Below the pieces are notes generated by a model, which saw only the letters and a program-made list of their open reading frames with translations, made no database searches and was not told the origin of the DNA. This document shows positions 54,201 through 64,000 of a stretch of 64,000 bases of DNA, piece by piece. Origin of the DNA: Nematostella vectensis (taxonomy: Eukaryota > Cnidaria > Anthozoa > Actiniaria > Edwardsiidae). Numbering within the stretch: the first letter of the stretch is position 1; every line of letters starts with the position of its first letter. A program made the position numbers and the translations under genes. The stretch covers positions 10,570,188 through 10,634,187 of the forward strand of contig NC_064048.1 in the NCBI RefSeq assembly GCF_932526225.1. Direction: 5' to 3'.

Positions 54201-55797
54201 CCAGTTCAGGAAGGGAACAGGGTGGGACTGATACAGGACACCAGGGTCTCACAATACACCCCTTGAGCTGCCTGATGCAGACTGGCAGGCCTATCTTGAC
54301 AAATGTCAACTGTCCAATGCAGATTGACTGGCCTAGCCCTCACCCTGTAAACAATTACAGTTTTATATGTCAAATTAATTCTGTTAAATTATGTTACGTT
54401 ATATTATTCTAATACTACACTATAGAGACGTGATTTCTTAATAAAATGTTGTTTCTAACAGAGACAAGCCCCATGACAGCTCGTGTTCGCCTAGCTCCAT
54501 GCCCTACTCAGCAAGTACGCCAGTTCAGCGAAAAAGAAGACCGTTTTCGCTCAAACAAGAACTACAAGCCCAGTTGGTAAGGCCTTTACTCTACAGGGTT
54601 CCAAGATGCATGAATCCCCTCACCCCTCCCTTTTTCGCACTTAAGCTTTAGAAGATATGAATGCAAGTAGAACACACACAAAGTAACCATCCGCCACATC
54701 TTCACATGTACCCCTTAATCTCGGGACGGTTTTTCATTTCGAGAACAACGCTCTTGACTTTATATAACATATTTTTTTCAATATTATACCGAGTTAGGCA
54801 ACTTGCCGTTCCCGCTTTAGGGGAACGAACACTTTTAAAGCTTTATTTTAAGATGGATTCCTTTTCTTTTCAACAGTCCACAGAATCACGAGACTTACCG
54901 TCGCCACTTGTGGGGAACAGTATGTGTTGCGATAGTCTTGACGGGACCGCGTTAGACACCATGGGGGGTTCAGTATTCGATCATTCTTGGGCGTCATACG
55001 CCTCCCACGATACCAACACTTCAATAGAAGGGTACAGCATCGTCGCCACACAAGTGGTGAGTCCATGATTTATCCCACATATCACAGCCAATACACGCAC
55101 ATACAAAAGGAACCTCACGGATTCTGAACTGTTGAGATGGCCTTGGTAACAGTATAAGTGCAGCATGATGAAAAAAAAACCTTGAAATCTAGTGATCAAC
55201 ATTTTTTCGGCCTTTCTCGGGTTTGTTGGTTGTTGTTGTCGATGTCATTGTATTTGTCGTCGTCGTTGTTGTTTTTGTTTTCATTGTCGTTGGTGTTGTT
55301 GTTTCATCCTCGGGGACCCAGGTCGTCGCGGAGATCGGGCACATAGGGGGCGTGCGAGATAGAAAGAGCACTATCTTTCACTTCTATTCTTTCAAGTGCG
55401 CCCTGGGTCCCCGAGGATGTTGTACCAGTTACTCATCTATCTATATAGCCTTTGTCTCCCGTTCGCTTCTCCCTTAAAGAGTATCTGTCAGCCGCCATTT
55501 TGTCATCCTAGCAAACACCAAGTGCGAGAAAGCATCTCCATCGGCTGATTTTTTTATTTAGTTTGTTAAATTAAGTGTAAAATAGAAGTGTCACGATTTT
55601 TTATATAATTTGTCTAATAACATTGATTGGAGGTTATTTGTTTTGTTGCTGAAGGTAATTTGTGCTGTTGCTGACTGGGTACCCTTTATTTGTATGTCCA
55701 GGCGACTGAGTTTCGTGAGAAGAAGGACAAGGCCCTGCAGCAAATCAATGAGCTCGCTTGTCTGGACACTAGTCCTGGCGTGAAAGTTAGACACGAG
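42282..55797 (+). CDS. KASH5/LRMP-like EF-hand coiled-coil protein (3' end outside window)
   Basis: Eighteen exons, all AG/GT and in frame, 487 residues so far: 42282-42293, 42521-42703, 45647-45768, 47480-47531, 47966-48008, 48091-48163, 48421-48511, 49728-49798, 50378-50442, 50990-51042, 51120-51170, 52525-52602, 53046-53093, 53421-53483, 53807-53871, 54462-54576, 54877-55056, 55702-55797. Residues about 20-105 form an EF-hand-like pair (ILDSLFYACEVDDSGKVPVS and DPEGQDVHISL) resembling the N-terminus of KASH5 and LRMP/IRAG2, ending ISEWIDEIRKR. A Ser/Thr-rich linker follows, then a heptad-rich coiled coil (about 165-355, e.g. ELNAQLTAELTDLKKQMQ), then a basic VQRKRRPFSLKQEL and an acidic Ser-rich region. 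KASH5 tethers dynein to the nuclear envelope in meiosis; LRMP-type proteins sit in the ER membrane. A C-terminal anchor would lie beyond the window. The four-codon first exon (MSLS) is less certain. Confidence 0.85.
44493..45132. mobile_element. 640-bp piggyBac-type MITE with TTAA target duplications
   Basis: Terminal inverted repeats GGTAATTCCCTTGAA (left) and its exact complement (right), flanked on both sides by TTAA (44489-44492, 45133-45136), the specific target of piggyBac elements. CTACAACCCA occurs near 44512 and again near 44895. No transposase frame. Located in the KASH5-like gene intron 42704-45646. Confidence 0.88.
45828..46585. repeat. ~120-bp minisatellite, about six copies
   Basis: Unit contains GTCAGGTCTGTAGTCATTTG, GTGATTGCGGTCAGTCCTGT, GTACAAGGACTGTATCCAGA and a variable G/GGA-rich stretch (GGAAGGGAGGAGGGAGGGGG) whose length differs between copies. 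It starts about 60 bp after the donor at 45768. G-rich stretches could form G-quadruplexes. The open frames across it are artefacts. Confidence 0.92.
48671..49600. repeat. 15-bp minisatellite (CTACATGTGGATGGT), ~62 copies
   Basis: Nearly perfect 15-bp repeat in the intron between exons 48421-48511 and 49728-49798. Two unit types differ at one base, CTAC or GTAC before ATGTGG, and occur in blocks: about 33 C-type, 6 G-type, 2 C-type, about 10 G-type, then C-type; the last three units read CTACACATGGATGG. Because 15 is divisible by three it stays open in several frames on both strands (poly GLHVD, STCGW, MWMVY, TCRPS), none likely to be translated. A dispersed short repeat (48590-48650) sits at its left edge. 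Confidence 0.97.
51230..52400. repeat. 45-bp minisatellite, ~26 copies
   Basis: Unit CTTGACTATCTGGCATGCTC, then GATGGCAAATAAGGCCTTAC and CTTAC. It fills the intron between the coiled-coil exons 51120-51170 and 52525-52602, beginning about 60 bp after the donor. Most copies differ by one or two bases; a few have an additional TTACC pentamer. The period is divisible by three, producing spurious open frames on both strands. Confidence 0.96.
53930..54310. repeat. 131-bp tandem duplication with shorter degenerate copies
   Basis: Two almost identical 131-bp copies beginning GAATGAGACAGGGCACCAGT (54055 and 54186), preceded by degenerate partial copies of GAGACAGGGCACCAG. Located in the intron between exons 53807-53871 and 54462-54576. 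Confidence 0.85.
55305..55421. mobile_element. ~115-bp inverted-repeat element
   Basis: CATCCTCGGGGACCCAGG at the left and its exact complement at the right (18 bp), with imperfect inward continuation. It is in the intron before exon 55702, directly after a GTTGTTGTC microsatellite (55225-55300). Non-coding. Confidence 0.75.
55486..55550. mobile_element. Palindromic repeat, copy 2 of the family at 23296
   Basis: TGTCAGCCGCCATTTTGTCA at the left, GCGAGAAAGCATCTCCATCG and GCTGATT at the right; clearly the same family as 23296-23370. Non-coding, in the intron before exon 55702. Confidence 0.65.
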
Positions 55798-58700
55798 GTA
55801 GGTAGACTACCGTAGCAAGTAGTTACATTAATGGCCCCTTTTTGAACACCAGTCAAGGTGTCAAAGTTAGACACGACGTAGGTAGACTACCGTAGCAAGT
55901 AGTTACATTAATGCCCCCTTTTTTAACACCAGTCAAGGTGTCAAAGCTAGACACGAGGTAGGTAGACTACCCCAGCAAGTAGTTCGTTAATGTCCCCTTT
56001 TTGAACACCAGTCAAGGGTGTCAAAGTTAGACATGAGGTAGGCAGACTACCGTAGCAAGTAGTTACATTAATGCCCCCTTTTTGAACACCAGTCAAGGTG
56101 TCAAAGTTAGACACGACGTAGGTAGACTACCGTAGCAAGTAGTTACATTAATGCCCCCTTTTTGAACACCAGTCAAGGTGTCAAAGTTAGACACGAGGTA
56201 GGTAGACTACCCCAGCAAGTAGTTACATTAATGCCCCCTTTTTGAACACCAGCCAAGGTGTCAAAGTTAGACACGACGTAGGTAGACTACCGTAGCAAGT
56301 AGTTACATTAATGCCCCCTTTTTGAACACCAGTCAAGGTGTCAAAGTTAGACACGAGGTAGGTAGACTACCGTAGCAAGTAGTTACATTAATGCCCCCTT
56401 TTTGAACACCAGTCAAGGTGTCAAAGTTAGACACGAGGTAGGTAGACTACCCCAGCAAGTAGTTAAATTAATGCCCCCTTTTTGAACACCAGTCAAGGTG
56501 TCAAAGTTAGACACGAGGTAGGTAGACTACCCCAGCAAGTAGTTACATTAATGCCCCCTTTTTGAACACCAGTCAAGGTGTCAAAGTTAGACATGAGGTA
56601 GGTAGACTACCCCAGCAAGTAGTTACATTAATGCCCCCTTTTTGAACACCAGTCAAGGTGTCAAAGTTAGACACGACGTAGGTAGACTACCCCAGCAAGT
56701 AGTTACATTAATGCCCCCTTTTTGAACACCAGTCAAGGTGTCAAAGTTAGACACTACACAGTAGGTAGACTACTGTAGCAAGTAGTTACATTATTGCCCC
56801 CTTTTTGAACACCAGTCAAGGTGTCAAAGTTAGACATGAGGTAGGTAGACTACCGTAGCAAGTAGTTACATTATTGCCCCCTTTTTGAACACCAGTCAAG
56901 GTGTCAAAGTTAGACACGAGGTATGTAGACTACCGTAGCAAGTAGTTACATTATTGCCCCCTTTTTGAACACCAGTCAAGGTGTCAAAGTTAGACACTAC
57001 ACAGTAGGTAGACTACTGTAGCAAGTAGTTACATTATTGCCCCCTTTTTGAACACCAGTCAAGGTGTCAAAGTTAGACATGAGGTAGGTAGACTACCGTA
57101 GCAAGTAGTTACATTATTGCCCCCTTTTTGAACACCAGTCAAGGTGTCAAAGTTAGACACGAGGTATGTAGACTACCGTAGCAAGTAGTTACATTATTGC
57201 CCCCTTTTTGAACACCAGTCAAGGTGTCAAAGTTAGACACGACGTAGGTAGACTACCGTAGCAAGTAGTTACATTAATGGCTCCTTTTTGAACACCAGTC
57301 AAGGTGTCAAAGTTAGACACGAGGTAGGTAGACTACCGTAGCAAGTAGTTACATTAATGCCCCCTTTTTGAACACCAGTCAAGGTGTCAAAGTTAGACAC
57401 GACGTAGGTAGACTACCCCAGCAAGTAGTTACATTAATGCCCCCTTTTTGAACACCAGTCAAGGTGTCAAAGTTAGACACGACGTAGGTAGACTACCGTA
57501 GCAAGTAGTTACATTAATGCCCCCTTTTTGAACACCAGTCAAGGTGTCAAAGTTAGACACGAGGTAGGTAGACTACCCCAGCAAGTAGTTACATTAATGC
57601 CCCCTTTTTGAACACCAGCCAAGGTGTCAAAGTTAGACACGACGTAGGTAGACTACCGTAGCAAGTAGTTACATTAATGCCCCCTTTTTGAACACCAGTC
57701 AAGGTGTCAAAGTTAGACACGAGGTAGGTAGACTACCGTAGCAAGTAGTTACATTAATGCCCCCTTTTTGAACACCAGTCAAGGTGTCAAAGTTAGACAC
57801 GAGGTAGGTAGACTACCCCAGCAAGTAGTTACATTAATGCCCCCTTTTTGAACACCAGTCAAGGTGTCAAAGTTAGACACGAGGTAGGTAGACTACCCCA
57901 GCAAGTAGTTACATTAATGCCCCCTTTTTGAACACCAGTCAAGGTGTCAAAGTTAGACATGAGGTAGGTAGACTACCCCAGCAAGTAGTTACATTAATGC
58001 CCCCTTTTTGAACACCAGTCAAGGTGTCAAAGTTAGACACGACGTAGGTAGACTACCCCAGCAAGTAGTTACATTAATGCCCCCTTTTTGAACACCAGTC
58101 AAGGTGTCAAAGTTAGACACTACACAGTAGGTAGACTACTGTAGCAAGTAGTTACATTATTGCCCCCTTTTTGAACACCAGTCAAGGTGTCAAAGTTAGA
58201 CATGAGGTAGGTAGACTACCGTAGCAAGTAGTTACATTATTGCCCCCTTTTTGAACACCAGTCAAGGTGTCAAAGTTAGACACGAGGTATGTAGACTACC
58301 GTAGCAAGTAGTTACATTATTGCCCCCTTTTTGAACACCAGTCAAGGTGTCAAAGTTAGACACGACGTAGGTAGACTACCGTAGCAAGTAGTTACATTAA
58401 TGGCTCCTTTTTGAACACCAGTCAAGGTGTCAAAGTTAGACACGAGGTAGGTAGACTACCGTAGCAAGTAGTTACATTAATGCCCCCTTTTTGAACACCA
58501 GTCAAGGTGTCAAAGTTAGACACGACTTAGGTAGACTACCCCAGCAAGTAGTTACATTAATGCCCCTTTTTTGAACACCAGTCAAGGTGTCAAAGTTAGA
58601 CACGACGTAGGTAGACTACCGTAGCAAGTAGTTACATTAATGCCCCCTTTTTGAACACCAGTCAAGGTGTCAAAGTTAGACACGACGTAGGTAGACTACC

Positions 58701-61700
58701 CCAGCAAGTAGTTACATTAATGCCCCCTTTTTGAACACCAGTCAAGGTGTCAAAGTTAGACACGAGGTAGGTAGACTACCGTAGCAAGTAGTTACATTAT
58801 TGCCCCCTTTTTGAACACCAGTCAAGGTGTCAAAGTTAGACATGAGGTAGGTAGACTACCGTAGCAAGTAGTTACATTATTGCCCCCTTTTTGAACACCA
58901 GTCAAGGTGTCAAAGTTAGACACGAGGTAGGTAGACTACCGTAGCAAGTAGTTACATTATTGCCCCCTTTTTGAACACCAGTCAAGGTGTCAAAGTTAGA
59001 CACGACGTAGGTAGACTACCGTAGCAAGTAGTTACATTAATGGCCCCTTTTTGAACACCAGTCAAGGTGTCAAAGTTAGACACGACGTAGGTAGACTACC
59101 GTAGCAAGTAGTTACATTAATGCCCCCTTTTTGAACACCAGTCAAGGTGTCAAAGTTAGACATGAGGTAGGTAGACTACCCCAGCAAGTAGTTACATTAA
59201 TGGCCCCTTTTTGAACACCAGTCAAGGTGTCAAAGTTAGACACGACGTAGGTAGACTACCGTAGCAAGTAGTTACATTAATGCCCCCTTTTTGAACACCA
59301 GTCAAGGTGTCAAAGTTAGACACGGCGTAGGTAGACTACCCCAGCAAGTAGTTACATTAATGCCCCTTTTTTGAACACCAGTCAAGGTGTCAAAGTTAGA
59401 CATGAGGTAGGTAGACTACCGTAGCAAGTAGTTACATTAATGCCCCCTTTTTGAACACCAGTCAAGGTGTCAAAGTTAGACACGACGTAGGTAGACTACC
59501 CCAGCAAGTAGTTACATTAATGCCCCCTTTTTGAACACCAGTCAAGGTGTCAAAGTTAGACACGAGGTAGGTAGACTACCCCAGCAAGTAGTTACATTAA
59601 TACCCCCTTTTTGAACACCAGTCAATGTGTCAAAGTTAGACACGAGGTAGGTAGACTACCCCAGCAAGTAGTTACATTAATGCCCCCTTTTTGAACACCA
59701 GTCAAGGTGTCAAAGTTAGACATGAGGTAGGTAGACTACCCCAGCAAGTAGTTACATTAATGCCCCCTTTTTGAACACCAGTCAAGGTGTCAAAGTTAGA
59801 CACGACGTAGGTAGACTACCGTAGCAAGTAGTTACATTAATGCCCCCTTTTTGAACACCAGTCAAGGTGTCAAAGTTAGACACGGCGTAGGTAGACTACC
59901 CCAGCAAGTAGTTACATTATTGCCCCCTTTTTGAACACCAGTCAAGGTGTCAAAGTTAGACACGAGGTATGTAGACTACCGTAGCAAGTAGTTACATTAT
60001 TGCCCCCTTTTTGAACACCAGTCAAGGTGTCAAAGTTAGACACGACGTAGGTAGACTACCGTAGCAAGTAGTTACATTAATGGCTCCTTTTTGAACACCA
60101 GTCAAGGTGTCAAAGTTAGACACGAGGTAGGTAGACTACCGTAGCAAGTAGTTACATTAATGCCCCCTTTTTGAACACCAGTCAAGGTGTCAAAGTTAGA
60201 CACGACGTAGGTAGACTACCCCAGCAAGTAGTTACATTAATGCCCCCTTTTTGAACACCAGTCAAGGTGTCAAAGTTAGACACGACGTAGGTAGACTACC
60301 GTAGCAAGTAGTTACATTAATGCCCCCTTTTTGAACACCAGTCAAGGTGTCAAAGTTGGACACGACGTAGGTAGACTACCCCAGCAAGTAGTTACATTAA
60401 TGCCCCCTTTTTGAACACCAGTCAAGGTGTCAAAGTTAGACACGAGGTAGGTAGACTACCGTAGCAAGTAGTTACATTATTGCCCCCTTTTTGAACACCA
60501 GTCAAGGTGTCAAAGTTAGACATGAGGTAGGTAGACTACCGTAGCAAGTAGTTACATTATTGCCCCCTTTTTGAACACCAGTCAAGGTGTCAAAGTTAGA
60601 CACGAGGTAGGTAGACTACCGTAGCAAGTAGTTACATTATTGCCCCCTTTTTGAACACCAGTCAAGGTGTCAAAGTTAGACACGACGTAGGTAGACTACC
60701 GTAGCAAGTAGTTACATTAATGGCCCCTTTTTGAACACCAGTCAAGGTGTCAAAGTTAGACACGACGTAGGTAGACTACCGTAGCAAGTAGTTACATTAA
60801 TGCCCCCTTTTTGAACACCAGTCAAGGTGTCAAAGTTAGACATGAGGTAGGTAGACTACCCCAGCAAGTAGTTACATTAATGGCCCCTTTTTGAACACCA
60901 GTCAAGGTGTCAAAGTTAGACACGACGTAGGTAGACTACCGTAGCAAGTAGTTACATTAATGCCCCCTTTTTGAACACCAGTCAAGGTGTCAAAGTTAGA
61001 CACGGCGTAGGTAGACTACCCCAGCAAGTAGTTACATTAATGCCCCCTATTTGAACACCAGTCAAGGTGTCAAAGTTAGACATGAGGTAGGTAGACTACC
61101 GTAGCAAGTAGTTACATTAATGCCCCCTTTTTGAACACCAGTCAAGGTGTCAAAGTTAGACACGACGTAGGTAGACTACCCCAGCAAGTAGTTACATTAA
61201 TGCCCCCTTTTTGAACACCAGTCAAGGTGTCAAAGTTAGACACGAGGTAGGTAGACTACCCCAGCAAGTAGTTACATTAATACCCCCTTTTTGAACACCA
61301 GTCAATGTGTCAAAGTTAGACACGAGGTAGGTAGACTACCCCAGCAAGTAGTTACATTAATGCCCCCTTTTTGAACACCAGTCAAGGTGTCAAAGTTAGA
61401 CATGAGGTAGGTAGACTACCCCAGCAAGTAGTTACATTATTGCCCCCTTTTTGAACACCAGTCAAGGTGTCAAAGTTAGACACGAGGTAGGTCGACTACC
61501 GTAGCAAGTAGTTACATTAATGCTCCCTTTTTGAACACCAGTCAAGGTGTCAAAGTTAGACACGACGTAGGTAGGCTACCGTAGCAAGTAGTTACATTAA
61601 TGCCCCCTTTTTTAACACCAGTCAAGGTGTCAAAGTTAGACACGACGTAGGTAGACTACCCCAGCAAGTAGTTACATTAATGCCCCCTTTTTGAACACCA

Positions 61701-64000
61701 GTCAAGGTGTCAAAGTTAGACATGAGGTAGGTAGACTACCGTAGCAAGTAGTTACATTAATGGCCCCTTTTTGAACACCAGTCAAGGTGTCAAAGTTAGA
61801 CACGACGTAGGTAGACTACCGTAGCAAGTAGTTACATTAATGGCCCCTTTTTGAACACCAGTCAAGGTGTCAAAGTTAGACACGAGGTAGGTAGACTACC
61901 CCAGCAAGTAGTTACATTAATGCCCCCTTTTTGAACACCAGTCAAGGTGTCAAAGTTAGACACGGCGTAGGTAGACTACCCCAGCAAGTAGTTACATTAA
62001 TGCCCCCTTTTTGAACACCAGTCAAGGTGTCAAAGTTAGACATGAGGTAGGTAGACTACCGTAGCAAGTAGTTACATTAATGCCCCCTTTTTGAACACCA
62101 GTCAAGGTGTCAAAGTTAGACACGACGTAGGTAGACTACCCCAGCAAGTAGTTACATTAATGCCCCCTTTTTGAACACCAGTCAAGGTGTCAAAGTTAGA
62201 CACGAGGTAGGTAGACTACCCCAGCAAGTAGTTACATTAATACCCCCTTTTTGAACACCAGTCAATGTGTCAAAGTTAGACACGAGGTAGGTAGACTACC
62301 CCAGCAAGTAGTTACATTAATGCCCCCTTTTTGAACACCAGTCAAGGTGTCAAAGTTAGACATGAGGTAGGTAGACTACCCCAGCAAGTAGTTACATTAT
62401 TGCCCCCTTTTTGAACACCAGTCAAGGTGTCAAAGTTAGACACGAGGTAGGTCGACTACCGTAGCAAGTAGTTACATTAATGCTCCCTTTTTGAACACCA
62501 GTCAAGGTGTCAAAGTTAGACACGACGTAGGTAGACTACCGTAGCAAGTAGTTACATTAATGCCCCCTTTTTTAACACCAGTCAAGGTGTCAAAGTTAGA
62601 CACGACGTAGGTAGACTACCCCAGCAAGTAGTTACATTAATGCCCCCTTTTTGAACACCAGTCAAGGTGTCAAAGTTAGACATGAGGTAGGTAGACTACC
62701 GTAGCAAGTAGTTACATTAATGGCCCCTTTTTGAACACCAGTCAAGGTGTCAAAGTTAGACACGACGTAGGTAGACTACCGTAGCAAGTAGTTACATTAA
62801 TGGCCCCTTTTTGAACACCAGTCAAGGTGTCAAAGTTAGACACGAGGTAGGTAGACTACCCCAGCAAGTAGTTACATTAATGCCCCCTTTTTGAACACCA
62901 GTCAAGGTGTCAAAGTTAGACACGACGTAGGTAGACTACCGTAGCAAGTAGTTACATTAATGCCCCCTTTTTGAACACCAGTCAAGGTGTCAAAGTTAGA
63001 CACGGCGTAGGTAGACTACCCCAGCAAGTAGTTACATTAATGCCCCCTTTTTGAACACCAGTCAAGGTGTCAAAGTTAGACATGAGGTAGGTCGACTACC
63101 GTAGCAAGTAGTTACATTAATGCCCCCTTTTTGAACACCAGTCAAGGTGTCAAAGTTAGACACGACGTAGGTAGACTACCGTAGCAAGTAGTTACATTAA
63201 TGCCCCCTTTTTTAACACCAGTCAAGGTGTCAAAGTTAGACACGAGGTAGGTAGACTACCGTAGCAAGTAGTTACATTAATGCCCCCTTTTTGAACACCA
63301 GTCAAGGTGTCAAAGTTAGACACGACGTAGGTAGACTACCCCAGCAAGTAGTTACATTAATGCCCCCTTTTTGAACACCAGTCAAGGTGTCAAAGTTAGA
63401 CACGACGTAGGTAGACTACCGTAGCAAGTAGTTACATTAATGCCCCCTTTTTTAACACCAGTCAAGGTGTCAAAGTTAGACACGACGTAGGTAGACTACC
63501 GTAGCAAGTAGTTACATTAATGCCCCCTTTTTGAACACCAGTCAAGGTGTCAAAGTTAGACACGACGTAGGTAGACTACCCCAGCAAGTAGTTACATTAA
63601 TGCCCCCTTTTTGAACACCAGTCAAGGTGTCAAAGTTAGACACGAGGTAGGTAGACTACCGTAGCAAGTAGTTACATTAATGCCCCCTTTTTGGACACCA
63701 GTCAATGTGTCAAAGTTAGACACGACGTAGGTAGACTACCGTAGCAAGTAGTTACATTAATGCCCCCTTTTTGAACACCAGTCAAGGTGTCAAAGTTAGA
63801 CACGACGTAGGTAGACTACCGTAGCAAGTAGTTACATTAATGCCCCCTTTTTGAACACCAGTCAAGGTGTCAAAGTTAGACACGACGTAGGTAGACTACC
63901 CCAGCAAGTAGTTACATTAATGCCCCCTTTTTGAACACCAGTCAAGGTGTCAAAGTTAGACATGAGGTAGGTAGACTACCGTAGCAAGTAGTTACATTAT
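55798..64000. repeat. 80-bp minisatellite carrying exon end plus 5' splice site, ~102 copies
   Basis: It begins exactly at the donor of exon 55702-55797 and runs off the window. Each 80-bp unit contains CACCAGTCAAGGTGTCAAAG, TTAGACACGAG|GTAGGTAG and GACTACCGTAGCAAGTAGTT. The first part is a diverged copy of the end of the exon (CACTAGTCCTGGCGTGAAAG, TTAGACACGAG|GTAGGTAG), so each unit is an exon-tail plus donor. GGTAGACTACC is a perfect dyad in each unit. Units vary at a few columns (CGAG/CGAC/TGAG; CCGTAG/CCCCAG; AATGCCC/ATTGCCC/AATGGCC), and rare variants recur at 1680-bp spacing (21 units), showing higher-order duplication. Confidence 0.97.

Noticed and set aside
54848-55202. Short frames antisense to 54877-55056
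   Set aside because: The + strand exon is supported by phase, splice sites and continuity; the antisense frames have no features.
55798-64000. Possible CRISPR array in the 80-bp repeat region
   Set aside because: No spacers; the whole 80-bp monomer repeats and derives from an exon-intron junction.

Overview
The window is animal nuclear DNA: genes split by many GT-AG introns, long AT-rich introns, and very abundant short inverted-repeat elements and tandem arrays. The proteins are close to vertebrate orthologues, but the window also carries a two-domain universal stress protein and a polysaccharide lyase of family 8, both absent from vertebrates. I infer an early-branching metazoan, most likely an anthozoan cnidarian such as a sea anemone; no species marker is visible.

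Layout. (1) 1-16120, + strand: C-terminal three quarters of COPS4 (COP9 signalosome subunit 4), eight exons among three satellite arrays, a 4.8 kb foldback element, a hammerhead ribozyme motif, several MITEs and a 4.3 kb minisatellite. (2) 17665-23027, + strand: complete 317-residue protein with two universal stress protein domains, introns full of GAT/GGT microsatellite. (3) 24901-34208, - strand: complete eight-exon secreted or surface-anchored chondroitin ABC lyase-like protein, 1256 residues. (4) 36483-38819, - strand: complete five-exon LTO1, 137 residues. (5) 39176-40171, + strand: single-exon OGFOD3, head-to-head with LTO1 across 356 bp. (6) 42282-55797, + strand: 18 exons (487 residues) of a KASH5/LRMP-like EF-hand coiled-coil protein whose 3' end lies past the window. 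(7) 55798-64000: about 102 copies of an 80-bp repeat.

The genes are functionally unrelated. The most notable property of the window is structural. At three exons (COPS4 at 11315, the lyase at 26579, the KASH5-like gene at 55797) the adjacent intron is filled by a tandem array whose monomer contains a copy of that exon's own 5' splice junction. Weaker versions of the pattern are seen after COPS4 exon 7389-7542 and in the stress-protein gene. This looks like repeated local amplification of exon-intron junctions. Exon joins were checked by hand for phase and reading frame; family names come from recognising conserved motifs, not from a database search.
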